In this document: positions 38,820-46,099 of the stretch, piece by piece
Layout of the letters: each line of letters opens with the position of its first letter
How positions within the stretch are numbered: position 1 is the stretch's first letter
Origin: Lentimicrobiaceae bacterium
GTDB taxonomy: Bacteria; Bacteroidota; Bacteroidia; Bacteroidales; Lentimicrobiaceae
Direction of reading: 5' to 3'
Assembly (NCBI GenBank): GCA_020636745.1
Contig: JACJXH010000001.1
Location: forward strand, 677,510-741,509
Length of the DNA stretch: 64,000 nucleotides
The notes under the pieces: model-generated
What the model was told of the DNA's origin: nothing
Seen by the model: only the letters and a program-made list of their open reading frames with translations
Database searches by the model: none
Made by a program: the position numbers and the translations under genes

Positions 38820-38877
38820 TAGCAACCTCCCTTTTTAAACATTCATATCTGTAATTTTAATGATTGCCATGATTCTG

Positions 38878-40467
38878 ATGAATAAACACTTGAAAACAAT
38901 ACTTAATTGCCTTTTGGGTTTAGCTGTCTGTACAGTTTCGTCACAGAACCTTTCTGCGCAAAACGATTACTGTGCACAAAGCAAAGCCGAAGCACTTATT
39001 CCGGTAAGGCCGGGCATTCCCGGTAAACAAGCCTTTTGGAACGGATCATCTGTTATGTTTAAATACGCACCTTCGTTTCAAAACGACCAGTCAAGCTGGA
39101 TTATTCCTCATCCGGCCTTTTACCGGTATTCAGCTTTTTCATTTACTGATAAACAAACATATACATTCAACGCCGCAACACCTTACGAAGCATTGTCTCC
39201 CATATGGGGGCAACTGCCTGACGGAGAGGTGTATCTGAAGGTAGAGGCGGTGAGTGATGATGGAAAGGATACGTATATGGCCGGAAGCAGATTGTTCTAT
39301 AAAACCGCTGCATTCTGCCCGCCTTATCCGCCTGCAAAGTATAGTTACAGCGAGGCCCTGAAAAAAGGTTTGTCATTTATGTATCATCAGCCTCATATCC
39401 TAAATTGGCTCAAAACCGGCACTCCTGACCACGAAAGCCATAAAATTTATTGCTATTCGGCCGTGGAGGTGGGAAGCGTAGTTAACGGCATGTTACAGTA
39501 TAACAAATATTACCCCGGTAATGATTCTTCCTTGCTGATTGCAAAAAAGGCAGCTGATTACATCATTGCCAATGCAGAACCCAAAGATGCGCCTCTGGCT
39601 TATTTCCCAAGAGTTTATGAAGGGACAGATATGTTTGCAGGCAATTACAAGGGAGAGGTAATTATGCATGAGCCGGCCTCCACCGGTATGAGTTTTATCG
39701 CACTCTATGAAAGGACCGGCGAAAAGAAATATCTGGAAGCAGCGCTCCACTTGGCTGATTCATACCTTAGAAACCAGCTGCCTTCAGGCACCTGGTACAT
39801 TAGAATTAACAAGGAAACCGGAAAACCAGCATCAGATGAACTTTGTGTGCCGATAAATATCATTAATTTCCTCAGTTTACTTGTTGAAAAGTACCATTAT
39901 GAGGCCGGTCAGCCGGCGGTTGATGCGGCCCTTGCCTGGATATGGGATAACCCAATGAAAACCTATAACTGGACCGGCCAGTTTGAAGATGTGGCCGCAC
40001 ACAAGCCTTACCAGAATTTATCAAAGTATGAAGCCTCATGGTTTGCGCAGTATTTGCTCAACCATGCTGATAAGCATGATGACTATATTTCTTTAGCTCT
40101 TGAGCTCATTGCTTTTTGCGAAGATCAGTTTGTTGTGTGGGAAAAACCTGGAATTTATGATAACTGGGGCAATGCATCAGACAGATGGCATACTCCGGCT
40201 GTGCTGGAACAGTATATGTGCTATGTGCCCATTGATGCCAGCGCTGTGCAGATGATCAATACTTTTATGCTGGCCTATGACAAAACGCACTCTGCCATTT
40301 ACCGTGAAAAAGCACGGGCACTTGCCAATAGCCTTGTAAATACCCAATTGGATAACGGGATGATTCCAACTTTCTGGGTGCCGGGTTTTACAGAATTCTG
40401 GAACAATTGTATGGTGAGCAGCCTCAGTATGCTTGAGACTATGAGTAATGATATGGACAATGAATAA
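38878..40467 (+). CDS. Secreted alpha/alpha-toroid protein, putative carbohydrate-active enzyme
   Basis: An exported protein of about 529 residues (signal peptide ending near NLSAQ). The N-terminal 130 residues are beta-rich. The remainder has repeated helical hairpins typical of six-hairpin glycosidase or epimerase toroids (TGMSFIALYERTGEKKYLEAALHLADSYLRNQLPSGTWY; EASWFAQYLLNHADKHDDYISLALELIAFCEDQF; DNGMIPTFWVPG). I start it at 38878 because this gives a cleaner signal peptide than 38860. Position downstream of SusC/SusD suggests it works on the imported glycan as a hydrolase, lyase or C5-epimerase. I cannot name the family or the catalytic residues. Confidence 0.8.
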   Translation: MNKHLKTILNCLLGLAVCTVSSQNLSAQNDYCAQSKAEALIPVRPGIPGKQAFWNGSSVMFKYAPSFQNDQSSWIIPHPAFYRYSAFSFTDKQTYTFNAATPYEALSPIWGQLPDGEVYLKVEAVSDDGKDTYMAGSRLFYKTAAFCPPYPPAKYSYSEALKKGLSFMYHQPHILNWLKTGTPDHESHKIYCYSAVEVGSVVNGMLQYNKYYPGNDSSLLIAKKAADYIIANAEPKDAPLAYFPRVYEGTDMFAGNYKGEVIMHEPASTGMSFIALYERTGEKKYLEAALHLADSYLRNQLPSGTWYIRINKETGKPASDELCVPINIINFLSLLVEKYHYEAGQPAVDAALAWIWDNPMKTYNWTGQFEDVAAHKPYQNLSKYEASWFAQYLLNHADKHDDYISLALELIAFCEDQFVVWEKPGIYDNWGNASDRWHTPAVLEQYMCYVPIDASAVQMINTFMLAYDKTHSAIYREKARALANSLVNTQLDNGMIPTFWVPGFTEFWNNCMVSSLSMLETMSNDMDNE

Positions 40468-40570
40468 AATGTGAACTGATATGAGGGACACATACGGGAT
40501 GATAGCCGGGAAACGACCACTGGGAGGTCGTTAAAAAGTGGAGGTGGATTATTTGGTGTGTTTTTGAGGA

Positions 40571-40606
40571 GGGCATTTCTGTAAAAGGAGATGCCCTTTC
40601 CTTTTG
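40571..40606 (+). terminator. Intrinsic terminator between convergent genes
   Basis: A 10-position stem (GGGCATTTCT with GGAGATGCCC, including G-T pairs) with a GTAAAA loop, followed by TTTCCTTTT. It is about 100 bp after the toroid gene and faces the end of the radical SAM operon. Confidence 0.75.
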
Positions 40607-40675
40607 CCTGTGATTCAAATTGTTTCATCCGCATTAAAAGGTGCTATACCTTTCACCGGAAAACTAATTACAGGT

Positions 40676-41812
40676 TTAGTCAAGAGATACTTCTTTAAAA
40701 ACAGCCTGAATACCTGAAAGCATCAGTCGCTGCTCTTCGCTGCTTTTACGCTTCAGTATGTTGTATGTTAACGGAGATGTTAGCATTCGCGAAAACATAT
40801 CAGCGGCGGCCAGTACCCGTATTTTATTGAATTTGCACATAACAGGATCAAAAGCTCCCATATTTTGGCGTGTAGCATAATTCAGCCCGTAACAGGGTGA
40901 ACAGTATGAAAATATAAAGCAGTTGCGGCATCCGTCTGAAAGGAACAGGCCGTTGTTACTGCCGAGTAAGTCAAATACATGCCCTATGCCATCTGCATCG
41001 TATGGCTGGTTGGGGTCGCCAATAAAAGCATGGCAGGGGAAACGGTTGCCTTTGACATCGTAAGCTACAATATTGTCGCCTGCGCCGCATGCCCGGTTGT
41101 GAGGCACATTTACTGCCGGCGAAAAATTTTGCATGGGAATATTGATCAGTTCGCAGGGGAGACTCTCAGGATGTTCTACAAAGTAGTCGGCAAGCTTTTT
41201 CATTTCCCTGGCAAAAACAGGCAGGTCTCTTTCTGCTTCCCATCCAACTTCTTTGGCAAGACTTGGGTTTACGATGAACCCATCCTGAGTCAGGGCTATG
41301 AAATTGTCAAACATGCTGGCCAGTACATTGGGCGCAATAGTCATTTTTACAGGTTGAAATGGCCATGTTTCACGAAAAAAGCGGCGGTCAATCAGGTCGA
41401 ACGAATTGGACCTGTTCAGGTTGTGAGAAGCCCTGCTGCCATCGATGCTCAGAATTGGCACAAAACGCTGTTTGTTGATGGTGAGCCACGTTTTGATTTC
41501 GGGAGAGATCAGTGTTCCGTTGGTGGTTACCATGCATATGATTTTCAATTCGGGGAAGGTTGCCCATGCCCATTCCGAGATTTCCTTCATTTCGTTAAAA
41601 GCAAGAAAAGGCTCTCCCCCGTGAAAAATCAGAAAATATTCATGTGTATGGGCCCTGCTGCCTTCAATGTCGGCAGTAATTACTTTTTTGGCGAGTTCGG
41701 GTATGATAACCTGCCTGTTTTTAACCGACTCATAGCAATAGGTGCATGCCAGATTGCATTGGTTGGTCACCATCACAAATATTTCCCTGGTTTTCTTTGA
41801 TTCGCCTCTCAT
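40676..41812 (-). CDS. Radical SAM/SPASM peptide maturase (second of two)
   Basis: A 378-residue radical SAM enzyme. The SAM-binding 4Fe-4S cluster motif is CNLACTYC (Cys19, Cys23, Cys26), with GGEPF for SAM contact and LSIDG in the barrel. The C-terminus carries a SPASM-type auxiliary-cluster pattern (CGAGD, RFPCHAF, CRNCFIFSYCSPCYG, MCKFN). These enzymes modify ribosomal peptides, for example by thioether or carbon-carbon crosslinks. It lies 9 bp downstream of a paralogous maturase and behind a 55-aa Cys-rich peptide gene, its likely substrate. The reaction cannot be predicted from sequence. Confidence 0.93.
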   Translation of the reverse strand: MRGESKKTREIFVMVTNQCNLACTYCYESVKNRQVIIPELAKKVITADIEGSRAHTHEYFLIFHGGEPFLAFNEMKEISEWAWATFPELKIICMVTTNGTLISPEIKTWLTINKQRFVPILSIDGSRASHNLNRSNSFDLIDRRFFRETWPFQPVKMTIAPNVLASMFDNFIALTQDGFIVNPSLAKEVGWEAERDLPVFAREMKKLADYFVEHPESLPCELINIPMQNFSPAVNVPHNRACGAGDNIVAYDVKGNRFPCHAFIGDPNQPYDADGIGHVFDLLGSNNGLFLSDGCRNCFIFSYCSPCYGLNYATRQNMGAFDPVMCKFNKIRVLAAADMFSRMLTSPLTYNILKRKSSEEQRLMLSGIQAVFKEVSLD

Positions 41813-41821
41813 GATGATTAT

Positions 41822-42955
41822 TTAAAATGGGATATCAGGGTTTAAATCTTTCAATATAGTGCGCGCTCCTAAAAGCATCTTTTTTCTCTGATTGGCATCT
41901 CTTTTACTGAAAAATATATGTTCGGGGCATTCAGTAAGCAGGCGCAAGTGAAAAAGGGCATTGGCATAGAAAAACAGCTTTGATAAGCGGCAGCTCATCT
42001 CGCTCTGGATTCGGTTGTTTCTGACAGAAGCTATGCTGGCCGGGCAGGTGTTGCATATGTCTCTGACACAACAACTGATACATGCCTCGTTCAGAAATTC
42101 AATGCCCGTGAGGTCAATGTCCTGGGCAGGTATTTCCCATTTGCCGTTGTTGTAAAAGCTGCTGCACCGGTGGCAGGCGTATGTTTTGCCTTCAGTACTG
42201 ACTGAGTTGGAATGAATTCCTGGTTTACATTTGGGAAGATGATCGTCGCCCGTAACACAATATGTGGCCAGTGAGAGCAGATTAAAGGGATATGTCTGAG
42301 GGTGTTTCAGGTAATACTCCATCAGCAGCATCAGCTGTTGGGCCAGTGTTTCTGTATGTCTGTTTATTGTCCAGTCAGCGCCATCAGCTGTAACTGCTTT
42401 TACCTTAAACCCCAGCTCCGTTAGAAATATGATGTTATCAGCAAGAGATTCAAGTGTTTCGGGGATAATTACAGTGCTGACAACGGGGTTTGACAGCTTT
42501 TGGGTAAAGAATGGCACATCGATACTGCCAAATGAGTTGCTTCTGTATTTATTCTGATTTGCTTCAATGCCGTCAAGGCTCAATTCAACCCGAAAAATAT
42601 CCTGATGCCCTACAATCCAATTTTGTATCTCATGGTGCACCAGCGTGCCGTTGGTAACAGCTTTAAAAAGAATGGGGTAGCCTGCATATTTCGTTTGAAC
42701 ATACGCCACCAATTGTTTGATTAATTCAAATTCAAGGAATGGCTCACCTCCCATCAGTAAAATGTGCAGGGCTCCGTTGGGCTGAAGATGCTGAACTACT
42801 GCTTTGTCAATTTCATGACAGGCAGTGGCAAATGGCATACTGCGTCCATAGCTTTTATCGCAAAAGCAATAAGAGCAGCGCAAATTGCACTTTTCGGTAA
42901 TGATGAGGCAAAGTTGATAGGTGCCGGAAAGGTGAAACGTAGTGTTGTCAGTCAT
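41822..42955 (-). CDS. Radical SAM/SPASM peptide maturase (first of two)
   Basis: A 377-residue radical SAM enzyme with CNLRCSYC (Cys23, Cys27, Cys30), GGEPF, LSLDG and a Cys-rich C-terminal SPASM-like region (CKPG, YACHRCSSF, CISCCVRDICNTCPAS, CRLSK). It is a paralogue of the next gene, sharing the domain order and even the C-terminal tail (RKKMLLGARTILKDLN versus EQRLMLSGIQAVFKEVS), but the two are clearly divergent. An unusual extra Cys (Cys32) follows the cluster motif directly. It is separated from the precursor gene by an intrinsic terminator. Confidence 0.93.
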   Translation of the reverse strand: MTDNTTFHLSGTYQLCLIITEKCNLRCSYCFCDKSYGRSMPFATACHEIDKAVVQHLQPNGALHILLMGGEPFLEFELIKQLVAYVQTKYAGYPILFKAVTNGTLVHHEIQNWIVGHQDIFRVELSLDGIEANQNKYRSNSFGSIDVPFFTQKLSNPVVSTVIIPETLESLADNIIFLTELGFKVKAVTADGADWTINRHTETLAQQLMLLMEYYLKHPQTYPFNLLSLATYCVTGDDHLPKCKPGIHSNSVSTEGKTYACHRCSSFYNNGKWEIPAQDIDLTGIEFLNEACISCCVRDICNTCPASIASVRNNRIQSEMSCRLSKLFFYANALFHLRLLTECPEHIFFSKRDANQRKKMLLGARTILKDLNPDIPF

Positions 42956-43040
42956 AGTAAGCCAGGCGAATATCAGGCATTACAGCGTTGATCTTTAATT
43001 GCAGAATGTTTAAGATTTTGTTGAAGCAGAACTGAAAGAA

Positions 43041-43118
43041 ATTAAAAAAAGCAAGGACATTCATATTTTATCATCCCGACTTAGTGTCTTAAGCTTTTAA
43101 AAACAAGAATGTCCATGC
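43041..43118 (-). terminator. Terminator/attenuator between RiPP precursor and maturase genes
   Basis: On the minus strand GCATGGACATTC (43118-43107) can pair with GAATGTCCTTGC (43062-43051), 11 of 12 positions, around a 44-nt loop with internal complementarity. Seven T follow the second arm (43050-43044). It sits 17 bp after the precursor stop and about 85 bp before the maturase start. It should lower maturase expression relative to precursor. Confidence 0.7.
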
Positions 43119-43134
43119 CCGATTGTTACAGGAC

Positions 43135-43302
43135 TTATCCGGTAATGCCATTGGCACAAGTACCACCCCAGCATCCGGTGCAGTCTTCTTTCCGTAAGTC
43201 AGCATCCTGTGAACCAGCGTCATCTCCCTGAAGTGAATCAAGCAGTTGATTCATTTTTTCCAATACTTCTTCATTGGGTTTGAAGAAATCCTTTAATTCC
43301 AT
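43135..43302 (-). CDS. Cys-rich RiPP precursor peptide (candidate)
   Basis: A 55-residue peptide gene, too small for ordinary ORF listing. The leader (1-40) begins MELKDFFKPNEEVLEKMNQL and is acidic and helical, with 25-40 rich in Asp, Gly and Ser. The C-terminal core is DCTGCWGGTCANGITG, with Cys41, Cys44 and Cys49 and one Trp. There is no Gly-Gly cleavage motif at the leader/core junction. It lies directly upstream of two radical SAM/SPASM maturases on the same strand, the classic arrangement for a radical-SAM-modified peptide. An in-frame ATG at 43308 would add two residues. I do not recognise the precursor family. Confidence 0.78.
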   Translation of the reverse strand: MELKDFFKPNEEVLEKMNQLLDSLQGDDAGSQDADLRKEDCTGCWGGTCANGITG

Positions 43303-43827
43303 ATGCATAATATTAAAGGTAAGAAGTTCTGTGAGGGTTTATTCTGTTTTAAAAAAGCACCAGAACTCTATAAATGCTTTCTTAAAATTGCCTTTTTCGC
43401 TTTGAATTCTGCTTTCTGATGCCTGTTAAAATGGCTTCAGATGCTGAAATTTTTTGCGATACTAACAATCTTCTTCATTGATTCAACACATACAAAGTTA
43501 AGAATTTTATTGTGTTGCCAGTGTTTGCTGACAAAATTTAATTGCATTTAGCTCTGTTTTAAAAATGCCTTGAGAAACAGCATTTTATAAATACGAAAAG
43601 TGGGTTGTTGGGGGCAGAAACGGATTGTTTGTTGAAAATGGTTTCTTGCCGAAGGCGTGGAGTGGAAGGAGGTGTGCAGGCAAGCAGGGTTTTTACCGAA
43701 TGCTATTTTCTGAAGATGATTGTGGGGGCATGTCAAACAACTAAGCTGAAAAACTGTTGTATAGCCTGAAAATGTTGATTTGTGCAGTTGACAACAAAAT
43801 TATTCATGCTCATAAAAAACATCAGAA
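43303..43827. other. Divergent intergenic region between RiPP cluster and HU gene
   Basis: No supported gene. The minus strand has a TAACTTTG -7 element at 43493-43500, which would give the precursor a 5' leader of about 180 nt. The rest is AT-rich; the HU promoter is not obvious. Confidence 0.45.
43493..43500 (-). promoter_or_regulatory. Candidate -7 element for the RiPP precursor transcript
   Basis: Minus strand TAACTTTG is a perfect TAnnTTTG element upstream of the precursor gene. The -33 box is weak. Confidence 0.35.
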
Positions 43828-44097
43828 ATGAACAAAGCAGAACTTATTGATGCGGTTGCCAAAGGCACCGGAATGACAAAAGCACAGGCCAAAGAGGCCA
43901 TTGATTGCTATCATGAAGTAGTTGCAGGAGCTTTAAAAGGAGGCAACAGTGTAGATATTGCAGGTTTTGGATCTTTTTCTGTATCAGAAAGGGCTGCAAG
44001 AACCGGCCGCAATCCGAAAACCGGTGAAGTTCTTCAGATTAAAGCTTCCCGTGTGCCCAAGTTTCGTCCCGGAAAAGGGCTCAGAGATGCTTTATAA
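43828..44097 (+). CDS. HU-family nucleoid DNA-binding protein
   Basis: An 89-residue HU/IHF-type protein. It opens MNKAELIDAVAKGTGMTKAQAKEAID (helical dimer domain) and carries the beta-arm signature GFGSFSVSERAARTGRNPKTGEVLQI with the conserved Pro at the arm tip, ending VPKFRPGKGLRDAL. Length is exactly that of HU. It bends and compacts DNA as a dimer. Monocistronic, with a strong terminator. Confidence 0.98.
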   Translation: MNKAELIDAVAKGTGMTKAQAKEAIDCYHEVVAGALKGGNSVDIAGFGSFSVSERAARTGRNPKTGEVLQIKASRVPKFRPGKGLRDAL

Positions 44098-44122
44098 GTG
44101 ACTTTAATCTATTGTTTTAATT

Positions 44123-44160
44123 AAGGCCAGGTGTTTTAACCGGGCCTTTTTTGTTTTTTG
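44123..44160 (+). terminator. Intrinsic terminator of the HU gene
   Basis: A stem of AAGGCC plus GGT paired with ACC plus GGCCTT (one internal A-G mismatch) is followed by TTTTGTTTTTTG, 25 bp after the HU stop. Confidence 0.93.
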
Positions 44161-44181
44161 CAAAAGTTGACATTCAGTTAA

Positions 44182-44249
44182 TAGTTTGTAAAAAAAAACA
44201 AACTGTGCCGCTGTTTCTGACTTTTCATGTCAGGCCAGCTGCACAGTTT
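44182..44249 (-). terminator. Two-tier hairpin terminator of the DUF4878 gene
   Basis: Outer arms AAACTGTGC (44200-44208) and GCACAGTTT (44241-44249) pair perfectly, with an inner CTGAC/GTCAG stem. On the minus strand the structure is followed by TTTGTTTTTTTTT, downstream of the gene ending at 44297. Confidence 0.88.
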
Positions 44250-44296
44250 ATCATATCCGTATTGGAATCAATATTAAATTCCGGATACCGGTGAGG

Positions 44297-44710
44297 TTAG
44301 TTCATTTTAAGTGAAAAGTACCATTTTCCATCCACTTTTACCAGATCGGTATCACTGGTGTCTTCTGTACCGTCTTTGTAAACTATTTTTTGTTTAACAA
44401 CAGCTGTATTGCCATCATCGCTTATTTTCTCTTCCAGAATCGAGATTTCTTTGATTCCACCGTTTTCTTCATACTGTTTCGAAGCCATGGCAAGCATTCC
44501 CTGCAGTTTCTGACTTTCTTCCTCGGTAAGGGGCTTGTTTTCACCTGAAACATACAAACTGGCAGCGCCCTTGAAATCTTTGGCTGCTATGTAGTCAAAT
44601 GCTTTGTTTACGGTTGCTGCCGGTGAGTTGTTTGAACTGCCACCTCCACAGGAAGGTAAAATGGCTGCTACCATCATGATGAACAAGGCAATCAGTGTGT
44701 TTTTTTTCAT
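44297..44710 (-). CDS. DUF4878-family lipoprotein
   Basis: A 137-residue lipoprotein with lipobox LPSC (Cys21) followed by GGGSSNN. The mature part has the DUF4878/NTF2-like layout: helix AATVNKAFDYIAAKDFKGAASLYV, then GIKEISILEEKISDDGNTAVVKQKIVYKDG and the closing VDGKWYFSLKMN. NTF2-like folds bind small ligands or act as accessory domains. Function unknown. It lies 27 bp downstream of the YiiX-like gene on the same strand, so the two may be cotranscribed. Confidence 0.88.
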   Translation of the reverse strand: MKKNTLIALFIMMVAAILPSCGGGSSNNSPAATVNKAFDYIAAKDFKGAASLYVSGENKPLTEEESQKLQGMLAMASKQYEENGGIKEISILEEKISDDGNTAVVKQKIVYKDGTEDTSDTDLVKVDGKWYFSLKMN

Positions 44711-44737
44711 GCGTAATTAGATTTAAGAGTGATTAAA

Positions 44738-45358
44738 TTATTGATTCAGTATCCTGAAAAAGGATTTACTTTTAATAATAGTGCCGGGTAAAATGATGTT
44801 TTTTTCTCCCAGCAAATAACGAAATCTTGAGGGTGTGATATCATCAAAGAAGATACCTGCATTGTTGTAGGCTTTAATAATCAGTTCAGTACAATATAAC
44901 GAACGCTCTGTTGTTAAATCATAGTCGTTGTCGAATACATAGTGTTTTTGATAAAAGAGATAGGCTTGCCTGGCAGCTTCAGCAGCGGCTGAATCGCCGG
45001 CAAGGGTGCGGTAAAGTCCGAAGTGGGAGGCCTTGGCCGGCGACAGGAAATCTGCCACAGGTTCGAGCCTGATAAATTCCTTTGCTTGCCCAGCCTCACC
45101 GGGTACCGAATGTATAACATAAGGTTTTTGATGAATCCGCATGATCATGCCAACATGTGAATATGTGCTTTCTTTTTCGGCCAGGCAAACAAGGTCACTT
45201 TCAATTGACAGGCCACGCCTGAATATCAAATCACCGTTCTTTAGCATTTGCTCAAAAGCTGAAATATTTGCCAAAGAGGCATTTTTATTCTTTGCATTGG
45301 GGATAGCTGATAATAAAAGAACAGACAATATCAGCAACAGGTGTTGAATGAACTGCAT
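44738..45358 (-). CDS. YiiX-type permuted papain-fold hydrolase
   Basis: An exported protein of about 206 residues of the YiiX/YebB permuted NlpC/P60-papain group. Evidence is NGDLIFRRG, the catalytic His in YSHVGMIM, the glutamyl/Val-His context PYVIHSVPG, and the Cys in SLYCTELI near the C-terminus. Members are thought to be amidases or peptidases acting on cell-wall or lipid-linked substrates; the substrate here is unknown. I start it at the internal ATG (45358), which gives MQFIQHLLLILSVLLLSAIPNA as signal peptide; the longer ATG at 45394 adds 12 polar residues. Confidence 0.87.
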   Translation of the reverse strand: MQFIQHLLLILSVLLLSAIPNAKNKNASLANISAFEQMLKNGDLIFRRGLSIESDLVCLAEKESTYSHVGMIMRIHQKPYVIHSVPGEAGQAKEFIRLEPVADFLSPAKASHFGLYRTLAGDSAAAEAARQAYLFYQKHYVFDNDYDLTTERSLYCTELIIKAYNNAGIFFDDITPSRFRYLLGEKNIILPGTIIKSKSFFRILNQ

Positions 45359-46099
45359 TTGGGCTGTGCCTGTTTTATGTGTATTAATCAGCATTTAAAC
45401 AGATTTCAATAGGGGTTATGTTTATTCTGGTTTTCAGTTTTCTGAATTGGCATCGTGTTGTAAAACAGCGTAATACGTTAAATTCAAGATTTAAATAACA
45501 ATATTGTTTTTTAATATCCTGATTTATTTGTCGGGTTTCTATCGCGCTATTTATTTTATCAACTGCAAAAAAAATATTTGGGCAATGAAGCCTGTATGTA
45601 ATTACGCTATTCGATTTTCAAACATATGAAAATAAATATTGAATAGCAAAAGAAATATGATAAATTTTGCACTTGTGCATGGTATGTTTTTTGAGAGTTG
45701 CTGAAAATCAGAGATATGTCTTGCCTGATTGGTGTGTTTTCTTTTTCTCGCAAAATTCCGAAAGGCCGATTTTTTGAATAGTCAATGTGACGTATACCTG
45801 AATGGTATGTAGCGGACAGGTTTGCCTTTATGCAATTAAGCATTGAGGTTGTCGAATTCGGGATTTTGGCCTGGTTTTGAAGTTTCTGCCAGGTTTATGG
45901 GTTAATTAAAACAGAGGCTCTTATGTGCCTGCCTGTTTGCTGAAAATTCTTTGCTGATCGATCTATAATTCCTTCATTTTCCGCGCTGTTATTCAAAAAA
46001 AACTCCTACCTTTGCACCCTCTGGATAAAATCGGGTATTTTTAGGTATATTTTCCTGAAAATGAATTATCAGCAACATTAATAACCATACATTTTTACA
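45359..46099. other. Long AT-rich intergenic region upstream of trigger factor
   Basis: About 700 bp without a supported gene on either strand. The right end has the trigger-factor promoter. I found no tRNA-like fold, riboswitch hallmark or repeat by eye. A small structured RNA cannot be excluded. Confidence 0.4.
46007..46014 (+). promoter_or_regulatory. -7 promoter element of tig
   Basis: TACCTTTG matches TAnnTTTG, about 85 bp upstream of the start codon at 46100. The -33 box is weak. Confidence 0.45.

Noticed and set aside
40511..40532. AACGACC/GGTCGTT hairpin after the toroid gene
   Set aside because: Followed by A rather than T on the plus strand; the neighbouring hairpin at 40571 is the better terminator.
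40979..41800. 273-codon plus-strand frame opposite the second maturase
   Set aside because: Antisense shadow; the minus-strand protein has all radical SAM and SPASM motifs.
43108..43230. 41-codon plus-strand frame antisense to the precursor peptide
   Set aside because: It is the shadow of the precursor and its terminator arm; the minus-strand frame matches the maturase operon direction and has the expected leader/core layout.
45607..45843. 78-codon minus-strand frame in the long gap before tig
   Set aside because: No start-context, composition or family support; ends in a run of Phe/Ile typical of AT-rich noncoding DNA.
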